Shown one piece after another: positions 31,337 to 45,992 of a DNA stretch of 64,000 bases. A model generated the notes under the pieces. That model was not told the DNA's origin, ran no database searches, and was given only the letters and a program-made list of their open reading frames with translations. Origin of the DNA: Trichoplax adhaerens (taxonomy: Eukaryota > Placozoa > Uniplacotomia > Trichoplacea > Trichoplacidae). The stretch spans positions 1,228,106-1,292,105 of the forward strand of contig NW_002060950.1 in the NCBI RefSeq assembly GCF_000150275.1. The letters run 5' to 3'. How positions within the stretch are numbered: position 1 is the first letter of the stretch; each line of letters opens with the position of its first letter. The position numbers and the translations under genes are program-made.

Positions 31337-34158
31337 CTATAAGGAAAGATAAAAATACAGAGATGGATACAGTTAGATATTAGCAACACAACATCCATCA
31401 TGGTCGATATATGTGCATGATGATGCTTTTATTAGGGTAATATGGCAGTCATGTTGGAAATTGTTACTAACATCGAGTAGAACTGACAAAGACAGCCTAA
31501 AGAAGACTAAAGTTAGTGTCTAACAGGGTAGAATTGGTAATAAAATTAGCGTTGTATTCAACAAAAAAATTGTTGTATAATCCCTTGAAAACATATGGTT
31601 TCTATCCAAAATTAACAAAGTAAATGAAAATCGAATTTAATTAACTTGATATTCTAATTGACTAAAAGATATTCAATAATAGAATGTTTTAATTGACAGA
31701 TCGATTTTCTACAGTGACATTCATCTACGTAGGATAAACAACTTCTTCTACATTTTGCCATCATATCAATTCCTATTCAAGAAACTCATCCCATCTACAG
31801 TACTAGGAATAATCTTCAATAAACTCCTTCATCTCTAAAGTTCATTACACCAATAGTATACAGTGGACTTGAACGCTCATTGTAGTTGGAAGTTAATTAA
31901 ATTACATGGTAAGAAAAAGGAACTGAAAAATGTTCTGCTATCTAATCCAAATCTGATCGATTTCTAATTAATTTTCAAAACTACGGTATTCATTCTATTA
32001 GTAGTAGATGAGTACACTTAGGCTAAGTGAAAAGTGGTTTAATTGCACTGCAAAGAGAATTCAATTGGAAAATTTTTTCATCCAAATTTGATTGGCTTCC
32101 TTTCTTATTATTAATATAAAGTGAATACGTCAACAATTAATTAGTACAACTTGTTCTAGATACAATTTGATTAAATACATCGCAAAGAGAAACGCTCTCG
32201 AATCAAAATCTACCATCAGATCCCAATTTGATTGATATCCCTTTTACAATTAAATACTAAGTTCGCCATTAGCGAAACAGTATACTTGTTTAAAGTGAAA
32301 GTTAATTTTAATACACCGATATCAAGACAAAGTAAGGTGGAAAAACATCATTCTGTGATGGATAGTCTCGGTTTTGGTCCTATTTGCTGATTTTAAGGCT
32401 TTTTACTAATCATTTTGATAGCCAAGTTTTGATTCACAGCACTGCATTACCCCCAAATTGCCGAGTCTATATGCCAACAACTAAGCATTGCAATTATTTA
32501 AAAGTGAAAGTTAATTTAGAGCACAGACATCAAGACAAAGTAGATTATATACTGTACTTAGACTGATGGCGTAAGTTCAATTCTCTGTTAAACAGTGCAA
32601 GTTTTGGTCCTATTTGTTGGTTTTAAGGTATTATTTTATCATTTTTCATAGCCAGTTTTTGATTCACAGCACTGTATTCTACCAAATTACTAAGTCGATA
32701 GGTCAACAACTAAGCAGTGAAGTAGTTCAAAGTGAAATTTGATTTAATTTACCGACATCAAGACAACGTAGATTATGTACTTTGGCTGATACTGCCAGTT
32801 CAAGAACATTCTCTGTCGAGTAGTGCAAATTTTGATCTTATTTGCTGATTAAACAGTATTGGAATCATTTTTTATAGCCAGATTTTGATTTACAGCACTA
32901 TATTGTACTACGTTACCAAGTCTATGTTCTCCATACGCGTATGACTACCAACGTGGCCATATTATAGCATTTTATTATTACCGTAATGGATTCATTTCCT
33001 CTCATTTTAAATGATGCAAAATAAGAAGAGATCAAGATATTCTACCTACTAGTCGAGCTCTCGCTCATGCTACTTCGCTTACGGTCAAGCGACGTTATCT
33101 CAAGATAGTTGAAGTAAACTGTGAAAATAGAGTCTTGTTGTTATGTAGGTTTAGTAGGATGGGTAGGAGATGCAAGTTATTATTATTCCAACGGCTACAG
33201 CTTATGATAATAAGTTGAAAAATTGGATAATCATGCTACAAAATAATCTTTGGGATTTATTGTAATGTCGATGTACAGTACATGACAGTATGGAAGTGGT
33301 CGGGAATATACCTAAAAGGCTTCCTAAGTAACAATCCAGTCGTCTGGTTTTACCGATTGATTCGGTCAAAAGATATGGATGATTACGTGCATGTATTGCG
33401 CCATTTAAATTATCATTTCCGTCCAAACTATTATTTATTTTAAGTGTCATTTTGAACTGTTGGAGGTGGATCGGATCAAAGTGTATTGAAATCAATTCTT
33501 GAATCAGCAATCTCTTTCCTTCTTTGATACTTCAATACGCATCAAAATTATTGAATTCAGTCACTATCAACGAGAAATTTCCAACTAACGAATCAGCGTT
33601 ACTGCATGCATTCCATGCAAGCAAATACACCGGATATTACTGTCAAAATTACAATTAACAGAACCCCGAAAAAGTGTTCTACTTGTGCGGAAGGGCACAA
33701 ATGGCGTAAGTTGGACAACTACCCATTTAGTTGAACGCTTCAATGGAATCGGTAAAATCGATCAAGAAAACAAGTCTTTAAGCTAGACTCTAACGATTCC
33801 TTTGTACTACCGTATGGTATATCCTGAGCTTGGTGAGAGTTTATCCCATCAGAATGTCTATTATTATACAGGAAGGAAAAACTTTTAACGAGACCTTAGT
33901 AAGAAAACTTTTTATGGAGTGTTCCGCTGGGGGCCTACATACAGTAAATACAAGGGTATTTTTTCTCTCCAAAAGAATTTGTATAGACAACATTAGATGT
34001 TGACACTCTTGTCTTGAGACTTATTTTATCTTGAAGGAATACGTAGAATAATGGCTGATTTTATATTTATATATATATAATTATAGCTATCATTGAGTGA
34101 TTGATTAAGCGATAACCCCCAGAAATGGAGATCTATGTTCAGTTCAAGGAGAACTTAC
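31337..34158 (-). other. 2.8-kb probable first intron region of the STK32-type gene
   Basis: This lies between the glycine-loop exon and the candidate upstream exon at 34159. It contains the diverged repeat array at 32292-32930. No protein-coding exon was recognised. Confidence 0.45.
32292..32930. repeat. Diverged tandem array, unit about 210-230 bp, three copies
   Basis: Copies are anchored by aaagtgaaagttaattt, (c/g)acatcaagacaa and ttgattcacagcact-like words at about 32292, 32501 and 32729. The preceding 300 bases (from about 31990) may hold older, weaker copies. No frame is shared across units. Confidence 0.8.
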
Positions 34159-34238
34159 CTTCATCGTCAAAGTTGATATTGTCGTTGTAATGTGACTCAT
34201 AGTCACAAAATGAGTGAAATGAATGACAGACCCCCAGC
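34159..34238 (-). CDS. STK32: Probable upstream coding exon of the STK32-type kinase
   Basis: A minus-strand frame ends NDNINFDDE at a strong donor, GAAG|GTAAGT, in phase 1, exactly the phase the glycine-loop exon needs. Spliced, it reads NINFDDEVNLDHFEVLRAIGKG. This resembles the [21 protein letters not shown]-type start of vertebrate STK32. The 3' end of the exon is well placed; its 5' end (acceptor at about 34239) is a guess. No in-frame ATG is present, so the start codon must lie further right, in an exon I could not identify. Confidence 0.5.
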
Positions 34239-37200
34239 CTAACCACTTGTCTTCTAACACCAATATTAAGCAAAAAAGATCAGCGAAGAATGCCTAATGA
34301 TGGCACCGAAAAGATTTGGCTTGCCTTCCTAGAAGAGAAATACATAGAATTAGTCATCTTGAATAAGCAACAGAAGAGTAGTCAATCCAATAATCAATAC
34401 AATTCATTGCCAAGTTATTTGTCAAGTGATAGCTCAAAATAACCCTAGTAGGATAAATTGATTAACGTCGTAAAAACGAGCATCAGATTTTTGATCAATG
34501 CCAACAATAACAAGTACTTAGTAAATAGAAGACTATTCGTTAATGTACGTATAGTTTGGCTTCTTCAAGGAAGAAATCTCTTTCTCGAAAACCGTCAAGT
34601 TTACATTTTAGAATGGAAAGTGGAGAAAAAAAAATATAGAATAATACTTTCACGGATGAATTTAAACGGACTACTTCGTTCGAGAATGAATTATAGTAGT
34701 CCAATTCTGAATGAAGCTATAGAAGTTTAAAAGATCAAGCACTATAGGGTTCCACATTCTTATATAATAATATCCGTAGTAAAATGAACAATTTCAGCTG
34801 CTTAGACATAACAGTAGAATTGATCATTTTCGGTGATTACAAGGCACTTTAAAGGAAAACGACCGCATTCGATAAATACGATATCTATATAATCAATACT
34901 TAACAATTTTACTGCTGTCAACAAAAAAGTACAAGTAAAAGGAACTTGTATCTTCATATTTACTCTAGGCCAAAGAAGTTAATTTCAGCGTTGACTGCAA
35001 TATGACTAGAATACATAGAATGAAACAGTTGGATAGCATAGAAGATAAAAAAAAAAAATGATATTAGGATAACTATAGCTATCTAGCGGTCTCCTTTTAA
35101 TGGATGACTGTATAATTTCTCCACAACGAAGTGAAATTCCTTTTTAGAAAATTCAAAAATCTAAAGCGTTAGCATTCATTTGGCATAGAAAATATATTTG
35201 ATTAGCGTAATCTGGATCTGGGTTTATCGTACTACAAAAATACTATCGCAGCGTCGATTAGCAATAGAGTCTAACTAAAAAAATATAACGTACAGAGGCG
35301 AATCCAAATCAGAATGTTAAATACTCTTTTAAAACAGTCAACAATGCAATACATATGTGTCAGAAATGATAGGAAAATATATTTATTAAATAAAGACATT
35401 AAGGAAGAGTTGGACTTTAACTAGCAATTTAAAGTAACAGGCTAGTTTTCTGTTAACGACTAAGCGAATTGACAATATTCAACTGCTGTCAAATCTACTA
35501 GTCTACACTGTGATATTGTATTTATTTATCCTCCTTCAGCAACGCATGTAGATTACAACTCCAGCCATATCCAGTATACCAACAAACAATGTAGTCAGTT
35601 CTGATGAGGACAGCGATATCTTTTATTTTCGTCCTCCATTATCCAAGATTGGATAAAGAAATACAGTACGAGGAGTAAAAACGAACTACCGCCAACGTAT
35701 GCCATGTCATGATATCCAATTTGATCCTGTATACTACCGTACGTACAGTCAAAAAGCGATGCTATCATTTCCATATTTTTCATTGACAATCCATTTAAAC
35801 AGGCTTGATCGAGAATTTTCAGTCAGATGATTAATCCAATCTATACATTACCTAGCCTTATCTAGTTAAGTTAAAACACCTAGCCTTATCTAGTTAAGTT
35901 AAAACACCCCCCACCCCCGGCCGATATCACGTAGGAAAGACTAGCAATTCATTCCGTACAATAAAAAATAAAAAATAATCTTTTGAGATATTCTAGGAAA
36001 TTTCCCCAATCGTCAATAAGTTGCAATTTGTATAGTACGATCAAGACACAATTCATCTACTTTACTAAGCATATTCCATGGCTGAAAATACAATCAAGTT
36101 GGAGTGATGAATGCGCTGCATATATTTTTCAAGACAATATTGAGACAGATGAATAAAAATAATAGCATCAAAAGTATGTAGAGTATATACTTTCCCCCCC
36201 CCCCCGCCAAAAAAAGATTACTCTTCTGTCTATTCTGCCTAACCGATAGATATTGTCATATAAATATATACTGTACATCAGCAGATAGTGCAGTTGAATC
36301 TAAAGCCAAAAGCTAATTCAATTCAATCTTACTCATCCAATTACGATCATGACTAGCATAAAATAAGGAGAAAAATTGAAAAAAATTGGAAAAAATTGAT
36401 TGTTCCAGGATGCGTCGTTGTTGGTATTGTTTATGCAAGAAAATTGTCATTTCGGATGATTGAAGATAGGAAAAGAGTGATGTCGAATTATCTAATGGAA
36501 TCAACTTGATAGAATGAAACTTCAGCCTTATTTTACAGGAAGGAGATTTGAACGTGGATGTTTACTTCATGGATGGATGAAAGAAAAATGACACAACTAA
36601 TATGATCATCGTTGAATCGCTTTCTCCTTGGCCTATTGCTCGTCTACTCGTATTATTATTCTATCATCGCCGTGTGTCCATCGATGATGGAAAATGTTGC
36701 TTACCTAGCCTTAAAAAACTGCTACCACTAAACGGCTGACTTTTCAATTGAATTATTGACTACAGGATTTCAAATTCAATCATCGACTTGGATGGCAGGT
36801 ACTCTTGCTCTTGAATCGACCGAAAATGGGCTTAAGATGAGGAGATGGAAAACTGAATGATGTTGATGATGAATTGCTATTTGCAAATAATTTGTAATAT
36901 GGAAAATTGACAACGAGTCGATTTCACTTTGTGTTCAGTATTGCTACAGACAAGACGATGGGAAAGACTGACGTCACAATGGATAACAATAGGATTAAGA
37001 GTTTATTTGTTGTCGCTTTTGTTCCAGTGCTGATCCAGTCAACACTGGTGCGACTCGTAGTACAATACACGTCAATCAGCATAATCGTCATGGGAATGTT
37101 GTCCTCTCCAGTCAGATCCACTCAGTGCTTGGTGTTGTTTGGCACACATCGATCATTGCTGACAATACGACGGCCTTCGAAAGCTGTATTCACCCTTGAG

Positions 37201-40200
37201 TCGGTCAGGTGTCTTGACAACACACTCTATGTGTGCGTCGTCGCACTCCAAACCTTCGACAGGTGTAGGTGTGTATGGACAGACAGTATGGTAGCCAAAA
37301 CGATTCCCACTCTCATTTTCTCCAATTTCTAGAGTAATTTCCAGAGTAATTTCTGCAAGAGTAGGCATGGCCACTCACTACAGTCTGGTCTAGTCCAACT
37401 ACAATGGTATTGAAACTAGAGTGCTACTACCCTAGATAGGAATACACTAGCAAAGAGCGATGAGAAAGACGATAACTTGCCCATCCTGTTCAACAACGGA
37501 TTATTGTTGAACTAACGGCCGGGTGGCTGGACGGACGGCCGCTTTCGGCCAACATGAAGACGAACATGCAAGCAAATAAATCGACTTATTTTAACCGCAT
37601 TGCTATCGGCCATAAGGGAGTAGCGATCACTCCTATTGGCTATATTTTCTACATACGTCAGGCTCTATTTTTTCTTTGGATTACTCTTTTTCCCGTTGCG
37701 CTGTCTGCTTTGCAAGGATTAACCAAGGAATTCTTCCCTATGCAATTTTAACAAGATGATCAGTGATATTGATCACGATTATAGATTCTTGTCTATTGTT
37801 TCATTTTGCTGTTTTATCCATTTTTTCTACCCTGACAACCATTGTCGGCTGAATGACATACAAGTCCTGGAACTAATTTGAGTTTATAAAAAATAAACGA
37901 TAACAAATTATTATAATGGGTTAACTAGATCATTGTCTCATTTTTCTTTCACTTTTTCGAAAAGATTCCACCAATACGATCATACTGTTCTACAAAACAA
38001 AAGTCAATTCCTAGCGATTCAATATCCAATCGTCATAGTAATGGTACATTCTTGAAGAGGAATACTATACGCAAGTCCCCTTTTATAATAGTGCTTCTTG
38101 TAAAGTTATTTTTTATTCTTGCTACTCTTATTGTCATTATCATAATAATTATGATGAGAATGATTGTTCCGATGATGAATGCAATCGATGGCTCTGAGGG
38201 ACTTGATTCAAAATTGGCGGACAATATTCAAAAGAAAACCAGTCAGACTTTCATTAAAACGTAAATAGTGAATCAACCACTGTAAAAAGAAATCCATCCC
38301 ATATGAAAGCGTAATGACCAATATCATAGACTACACAAACATGCTTCAATCAGTCAATTACCATCTTCATAGGTAAGCTCAAATTTACACATCTACAGTA
38401 CTTCGAGATTGATATATTACAGTAACGATTGGTAATACTCCTCCCATTCCATTATTCTTCCAAACTATCCAGGTGTCCCAGAGCATCAAAGAAGTTAATT
38501 CCTTATCACGTGGTTGTAATTCTGCATAATATCGGCAATAGTATCAAATACTTTCTATTGACAGCTAAAGTTGTTAGTGGTAGATGCATTTGATAATGTA
38601 CATTTTTGGTATACGTATAATCGGTCGGTTATTGGCCTTGTAGAATAGGTCATAGAAAGTGAAGAACGATACAATCTCTTAATAGAAATGATGTAGCTTA
38701 ATCTATATCAAGCGGACATGACTCGAGTAAGCTTGAATTTCAGTACTGCCACCAAGAAAGTTTCTCCAGTTTTAAAAATGATACAACAACCATTATTATG
38801 TTCATTCAAATAATAACAACTAAAATAGAATAAATTTGTATTACGTATTGCATAGAACCTTGAATTGGCAATGCTGGTTATTAATATCGTTATCGTTAAT
38901 CATCAACGTGCACCATAATCATCATCTAGCTGAACAGTAATTTATCAACCCCACTCATGTCAACACAACCTACGGTAGAAATGATTAGCAACCCGCGGAC
39001 TACGACGACGCAGCATCAAAATCATCAGAAATTGATTAATAAATTTGGCCAAATTTCTATAGAAACGTACCAACATTTCTGAAAGAGAAGAAAGGCACTA
39101 AAAAAGAAAAGATATTTCATTCCTAACTGGAATCACATATTTTCATCCAATAAAATGATACACCCCATATCAATAGGACTCGAAGTAACTCTTTTCAAAC
39201 TTATAGTTTCGATTGCCAACTTACTACACTTTGCATTCTTTCTTATAGTTATCAATAGAGTATTCTTTCTATAGAAAAAGAATTCAATCCGATAAAGCTA
39301 GAAAATACACATACTACAGGTGATATGCACAAAGACATGAAAATGATAATTTACTCAAATAAGAAATGATAGGAAATCTCATCTCAAGATTGATGAAAAT
39401 ATCAACACTCGATACAAGAATTGGTCAAATGTTGCCACACTGTTTGCAAGAAGTCAATAATTTATGTGTACTAAATCGAAAATTTTATTTCAGATCAATG
39501 TAATAATTTCGGTACAATTGTTATTATTTATTTAGGAGAATAATCAACACTTTGGAATTACAATAACAATAGCGCTATATCTGCGGCTAGGTAGCCAAGA
39601 ATAAAAACTTTTTGCTTAAAACTGTAGTATTGGCGGAATATTTTTTATGGTAGTCAACGTTATAGGTTAGAAGCAATTACCATGTTTTATACTACAGTAG
39701 CTACCGCTTCATTTTAAAATATACCGTATAGAGTAACATCATCAGAATAGGCTCGCTGAAGTAGTAAACAATTCATCGTCAACAGCAATGCCTTCATAAA
39801 ACCATATTTTAATTTATTCCATACACTACAACTGCAATCACAGCTAAATTTTACAGTCATCAGGAACTGTACAAAACAAAAAAATTCAAAGGTCAATAAA
39901 GTCAGGTGTGATAATATAAAGCTTAATCATGATTCTAAAATTGCTTGAAAAATTGACATGGTACTTTACATAAAGGAGGCCTGGGATACAATTGCTACGC
40001 TTGTTCATGGAAAATAAATAACATTCATATGTTCAAATAGTAATGTACTAATGCATTGGGCAATTATAACGTTGCATTCAATAAGTTTAATAAAACTTAT
40101 GTTGGACGATGGTATGACATTTTTTGATAGAAATATTGTAAATCCAACACATAATCACTATTTATATCAGCTCAATCCTTGCTATCATCAGAAATTATCA

Positions 40201-43200
40201 TTACTTGTGGAACCGCATCAAAATGCATCATATCATAAACGGAAGAAAACTTGAATGTAAATCATATCTCCGACGAATAATACTTTTATTCGCCAATAAA
40301 TTAAGGACATGAAGAAGTTACGTCATGCTACGGTATATACGAGTAGTTCTTTCAGTTTAAAATTATGTGTTCAAATTAAGGTACAGATATCAAATACGTT
40401 CCAATTAATCAGTCAAGAAATCTGATGAAGAAGCATGTCGATAATTTGACTAATCGATTCAAACTAGGAATTATGATAAAGGGAAGGTCTTTATAGCCTT
40501 TAAGAGAACATATTAGCGGGTATTTATTTAATCACCCGATTGCTGATTCATGATTAATTGATACAACTATGGATCGCTGCTAATTACTCAAATTTGTCTC
40601 GATTTGATGACTGGGCCGCAATGGGAATCATCTCTTTCGTCCATTTGAAACGCCAAATTTCTATAATCGAATGTTACCAAAGATAATGACTCAAGGCATC
40701 TGTAGTCACTTTCATTTTTCGTTTTAATGTATTGCTCGCTAAATTAGGGAAAATAATTAAATGATTTAAGGCCAAAAGCGCTTTACAATAATTTTTAGCA
40801 ATATAAGCTTAGCATGACATATTTCAACTTGACGTATATTCATATTCATTAATAATATTACATTGATAGCCCATTAGATTCATAAGTTAGTCATTTCAAA
40901 TTGTATCATAAACTTTACAACAACGGTATCCCTTATTTCTATTACTTTAAAAAACAATAGCGGTATCTTATTAAAGATGTTGATTTCTTAATTATTAATT
41001 ATTATCTTACATGTACCATTATTTATTATGCCTTTATTATTATCATTTTTATGAGTAAAAGAAAATATTATTTCATTCTTAATTAGTAAAATAATTACCC
41101 TATAACAGATCTAAAACCAGATGTCTATAGGTCATCAGTCTTTATATTGACAATCTAAGGTTAAGGTTATCGTATCCATTAGGAATTGAAACAGTCTTTG
41201 GTATCATGATCAGAATGTAACAATAACTATCGAATATGCAGCTTTGCGATTTCAGCCTCAAATGTCGAAAATATAATTTACCACTAACTGTCTAAAATAG
41301 TAAAAATTTTAAGATTCACAATTAAATTATTAGATCTAATGGTTGCATTCACACCGTTAGTACCGCAATCTATAAATTCAGTTACTTCATGCCTTTCAAT
41401 TTACCCTTGACATCTATTTTGCTATTATGTCGGTTAATTATCAGCAATTACTAATTTACTGTAATAAGTTCTTACATCAGTAATGTCCAAGTGCCTAATC
41501 AACAATCTCTTATCGTGATTATTAAATTAGTCGAATGCAATTAAAGTGATACTAAATTTAATATCAATCAAATGATATGTGCTTACGATCTGTGCTGCTT
41601 TTATGAGTTTAACAAGGAATATTATACCCTCTATCGGTTACAGCAGAAGCTTTCGCTTTACATATCACTACGATTAGGAATCTTCAAAACCTCCTATCAG
41701 TGGCACACATTCTTGTGCTATATTCTTTTTATATTATATTGGCACGTGATTACTACAGGCGCTTACCAACCAACCCCTCAAATAATATTAAAGATTATCT
41801 CTTAGAACTCTATCAAGGATTACTGGAATCTCAATATTTTTAGTGCTAGAAGTTCTTGACCCCTTCGATTAGATTAACGTATGTTAATTTCTCACAATAA
41901 ATCAGCTTAGAATACATCATTTAATTTTAAACAAATGGATGGCATTGTTAAAAAGAATGTCAACATGGAAGAAGGCCAATTTTAAAATTACTAGAATCGT
42001 AATACATCTATTGTACTATCGGAATTAAATAGTGAAATAGCTCAATAATAATTTCTAAACGAAATCTATGATTTCAAGCCACATAATTATTTCTCAACAC
42101 AATTAAAAAATCTAAAAATCTATGACCTTCAACCACGGTTCAGGTGTCTATTATATTCAATAGAAGTAGAATACTTCAAAGTATTAGGAGCAAGAATTTT
42201 AGTAATCAATATTAAAAACGCGCCATAAAAACTGACCCAAAATGTATAAAATGGCAGCTAATTTATAACACTGGCAAAATGCCACATGGGCCGATTGACA
42301 TAGCATGCATAAAAGATATTGCAAGTAAATTGAATCACTTCCTATTTGCTATCACTAGCCTGCATTAAATCTAAATTTGATTTCTATATCATCAATTTAT
42401 GTGTGCTGACCGACATCATAGCTTGAGAATTTTCGGTGAACTCAAACAATGAGAGAACCTGAAGTAATAAAATTAACCTCAATGTTTAGATTAATTAGAA
42501 GTTCTACAGTATAAATGATGTCATAAACTCTATTATCACGTCTTAATAATCAGACTATAGGCAATTATTTACTTTAAAGCAAAAGTAAACTGAAAGTTCA
42601 GCGATTACGGACAATTTCAAGTGAAAACATAATATGTATTAAGCTAATTTTAGCAACTGTTGTATACTAAACAGAAAATCGAGAATTTAATCTGTGCAGT
42701 ACGTCATTCAGTTGCTGCGACTAGACTGACACCAGAATAAAACCATTTTCTTGATTATTTTTCGCCATTTTGCACAGACAAAAGTACTGATCTTCTGTCG
42801 AATATTATTATTTCTAAATATTGGTGGCGAACAAAATATCAAGTTACTGTTTTTCTTTTAGGAATTTGTGAAAACAAAACATGCTTTCATTACTCAAGTT
42901 AAAATTTGAGTAATTACACCAATCTAAGACTAATTACAGTCAGTATCGAAGTGAAAGGGTTTACAGATGAATACCATTTAAAAACTTATATTCAAACTTT
43001 GAGATAGATTAGAACATAGAAAAATACCTTTCTGAGTTAAAATTGGTGCGGAATATGAGTTGAGTTTTGTTTCCGAAATCTATCGTTACCAAATCCGGCT
43101 TTCATTAGCGGTGAAGTTAAATAATAGAAATATCATGCATTACTATGCTGTCTAATAGCGTCATAGAAGGAGAAAAAAATAATAAATGCAATTTAATTAT

Positions 43201-45992
43201 TATATTCAAAGCTTAGATATAACTTAAACAACCAAAGCAATGTCAGTTAGAAGAATTGTATTCACGTATACCGACAATTCTGCGCTAACTTCTTTGGTCG
43301 CGTCTACGGAAGAAAATCCGAGCACTGTGTTATCTCGAGTAATGATAGTATAGACGTTAATAATTTATTATTACAAGTATTACGACTAATGCCATAAGAT
43401 TTATTGGTGTTAAATCATAGACTGGCTTTAATTATTAGGGTCGACTGACATCTTTGAAGGCTAACTAATTGATTTCAAACTTAAACATATGAGTATTAAA
43501 ATATTACTTACAATAATATTGCCATGAAAATAAACTGCAGTATCAATTCTGCAGATACATCAGCGATCCAATGGCTGGCAAGGAGAATCAGTCATTAAAG
43601 AATTGATTCGCGTGTTGAGCTACTAGAATATTAATTAAGTTTATAACAATACTATTGCAACTTTTACGCTTACTAAATCTACTATTTATAGTATTAAAGT
43701 AATTATGAAGTGGACGTTATCAATTTTAGTCGGTGGCATGGGCCAACGATAATTCCAGGCAATGAAAACTTTATTTCGGCTTATTATTGTATGAAAATGC
43801 TTTTGCGTGGCAATATTTTAAGTCTGAATGTTTATGAGTACTTATTGACTCATTTATTAATAGGGGGTAGATTATTCAAATTTATAGTATGATATAAAAT
43901 TAATATAAATATTGGGAACATTTACTTTCTAAGACAAAATTAGAATCAGTATGAATGTTTATTTTTTACCTGCGGTAATGATTTAAGCAAAAGCTCTTTA
44001 TCGAGACATTTCCAGTACAGTATTTCTGGTACTGGATTGATAAAGATTGTAATTCGCTGAATTCAACATATTGAACGTGCGTGGCTTGGTTATGGCATAA
44101 CATCCCACGTCAATAGGAGCTTGGTATAATAATACGGCGTCTATATAAATTTTTTAGCGGGCGTTAAAATGCAAGATTACAATAATCTATAAATACTTAT
44201 AAAAATCTTATACAGTAAGGATAGTATAGCCTATAAAGTATATTGCCATGGCTGTGAATTACCGTAACATGAATATTATAGAGCATTTTTATATTAAGTT
44301 TTGTGTGCGCTTATATGTCGGTGATATTTACGATCTTCTTACCGTAATACCTTAGAGAAAGGTAGTTGTTGATATATAAGCAATCCTTTGTAGCATGCTT
44401 TGCCTTATCCTAATCTAGCATTGAAATATCAACCAATTGGCATTCCAATTTTCGGTAACGTAGACCAAAGAAAACCCTTTTTATATTGTATTTTTCAAGT
44501 TAGCAGTATTCCTAGCTTACAACAAAGTTAAAAGACTTCCTGTAGGCCTGTAGGGAATAAAATCCAAAAAGCAAAGGAATTTGCCATATTATTAATTTCT
44601 TGAAATCCTAAGTATTATTTAAAAAAACTTTCCGTGACGGCGTATATCCTTATAACACCATAAGATAGCATTGCCAGTAACTTGTTAGGGTTCGTATCGT
44701 AATTCACGTTATTATTCTGATTTTTTTGCATTTGCGAATTATATCGATGGCTTACATAGATTTTTATAATAAAACGATATACGTATGCCACTATGAAAAA
44801 TATAAGACAAATTTACGTACACAGCTACTATCAGTACGCGTACAGTATATTGAATAGGTTCGCTTTGAGTAATTAATAAGACGTGCAAAGCCACAATTTG
44901 GTAGTCAACTTTGGCTTTAAACTAAGTAAGGCATTGAGAAGATCATGACTGGAATTCAGGGAGTCTTCATGTGTCACAGGTCATAGAGTTTAAGGGATTG
45001 ATCCTTATTAATTAACTATTAATATTAATTGCAAGAACTATGAGCAAACGTATTCAGTTACCGCAGCTTATCTGTGTTTTTAATTGGACAAAGTCTAACC
45101 TTCTATCGGCATCAACTTCTTATGCCAAAGGCAATAATTTTCCATAGTTTAATTTATTTAACAAAAATGTGAGCATTGGCACACTTCGGGTTTATCTGTA
45201 GCTTATATACTGCAATTCAACAGCTTCTACTACTCGCTAATCTTACTGAGTCTTTCAATATAGAGATTTATGCCGGTAAATTTGTGCAGGCATAATGTTT
45301 TATTGACATCAAAAGTGAGCATAGAAGCATTACTGCACTACATCATATTAGAATAATAATTTTATGTACATCAATAAGGAGCATAGATGTTCGCTGCTAT
45401 GCGCCATAAGTAGAAATGTACAAGTGCTTAAAGTAATGCTTAAGAGTAGCCATCTTTTCTATGATCTAATCTATCACGTGATACTTGCGGTTGCCATGGA
45501 GACTTCCCCAATAGGCGATGTTTTAAGTCTGTTTCCAGCATACTCTCTAACTATCGAAGTCGTATAGTGGCTTCTACATAATTACAACCGAACGGAAACG
45601 TTAGATAATGCACTATGCTGTACAGTGCAAATAGCTTACAATAGATGGCATCGATATTACTGTGTCAGTACTTATTTGGCGTTTTTTATGGCTTAATTTG
45701 TACGTAAATCCATTTTAAGCCTTTGCATTACTTGATTGCGTATATTTAGTATTTACTTATTACAGTATGAATTTGATGAAAGCTTGTAGAGGTTACGCAA
45801 ACAAGACTACAGCAATGAGAGAACTGTATGATCTGAGGTAAAAGGGTTACTATAGAGTAGTAGAAACGCCCGTATAAATATTAACTTTAGGAGGTTAATC
45901 TTGTAGTTATTGTCGTATCTTATATTATACCTGCACAGCTACAGGAGTATATCGTATTATTATAGTGTATTATCAGCACACAGGAAATATGA
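34239..45992. other. 11.7-kb region without a recognisable gene
   Basis: It lies between the 5' side of the STK32-type gene (-) and LRRC27-like gene (+), so it may hold both promoters and 5' exons. Features seen are a tandem duplication at 35848-35906, C-rich tracts at 35907-35920 and 36194-36206, a patch of higher GC at about 36900-37560, and scattered short frames with no homology I recognise. It is otherwise uniformly AT-rich. Confidence 0.55.
35848..35906. repeat. Tandem duplication of about 28 bp
   Basis: Two consecutive copies of acctagccttatctagttaa and the following gttaaaac, immediately followed by a C-rich tract. It is a recent, unchanged duplication. Confidence 0.9.

Noticed and set aside
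33640-33730. Short plus-strand stretch reading CSTCAEGHKWRKL, looking like a zinc-binding fragment
   Set aside because: Too short, no flanking exon signals or continuation, and no confident family. It could be a chance match or transposon relic.
36907-37332. 141-codon plus-strand frame beginning MTTSRFHFVFSIATD
   Set aside because: No family recognised, overlapped by minus-strand frames, and explained by locally higher GC. Reported only as a compositional island.
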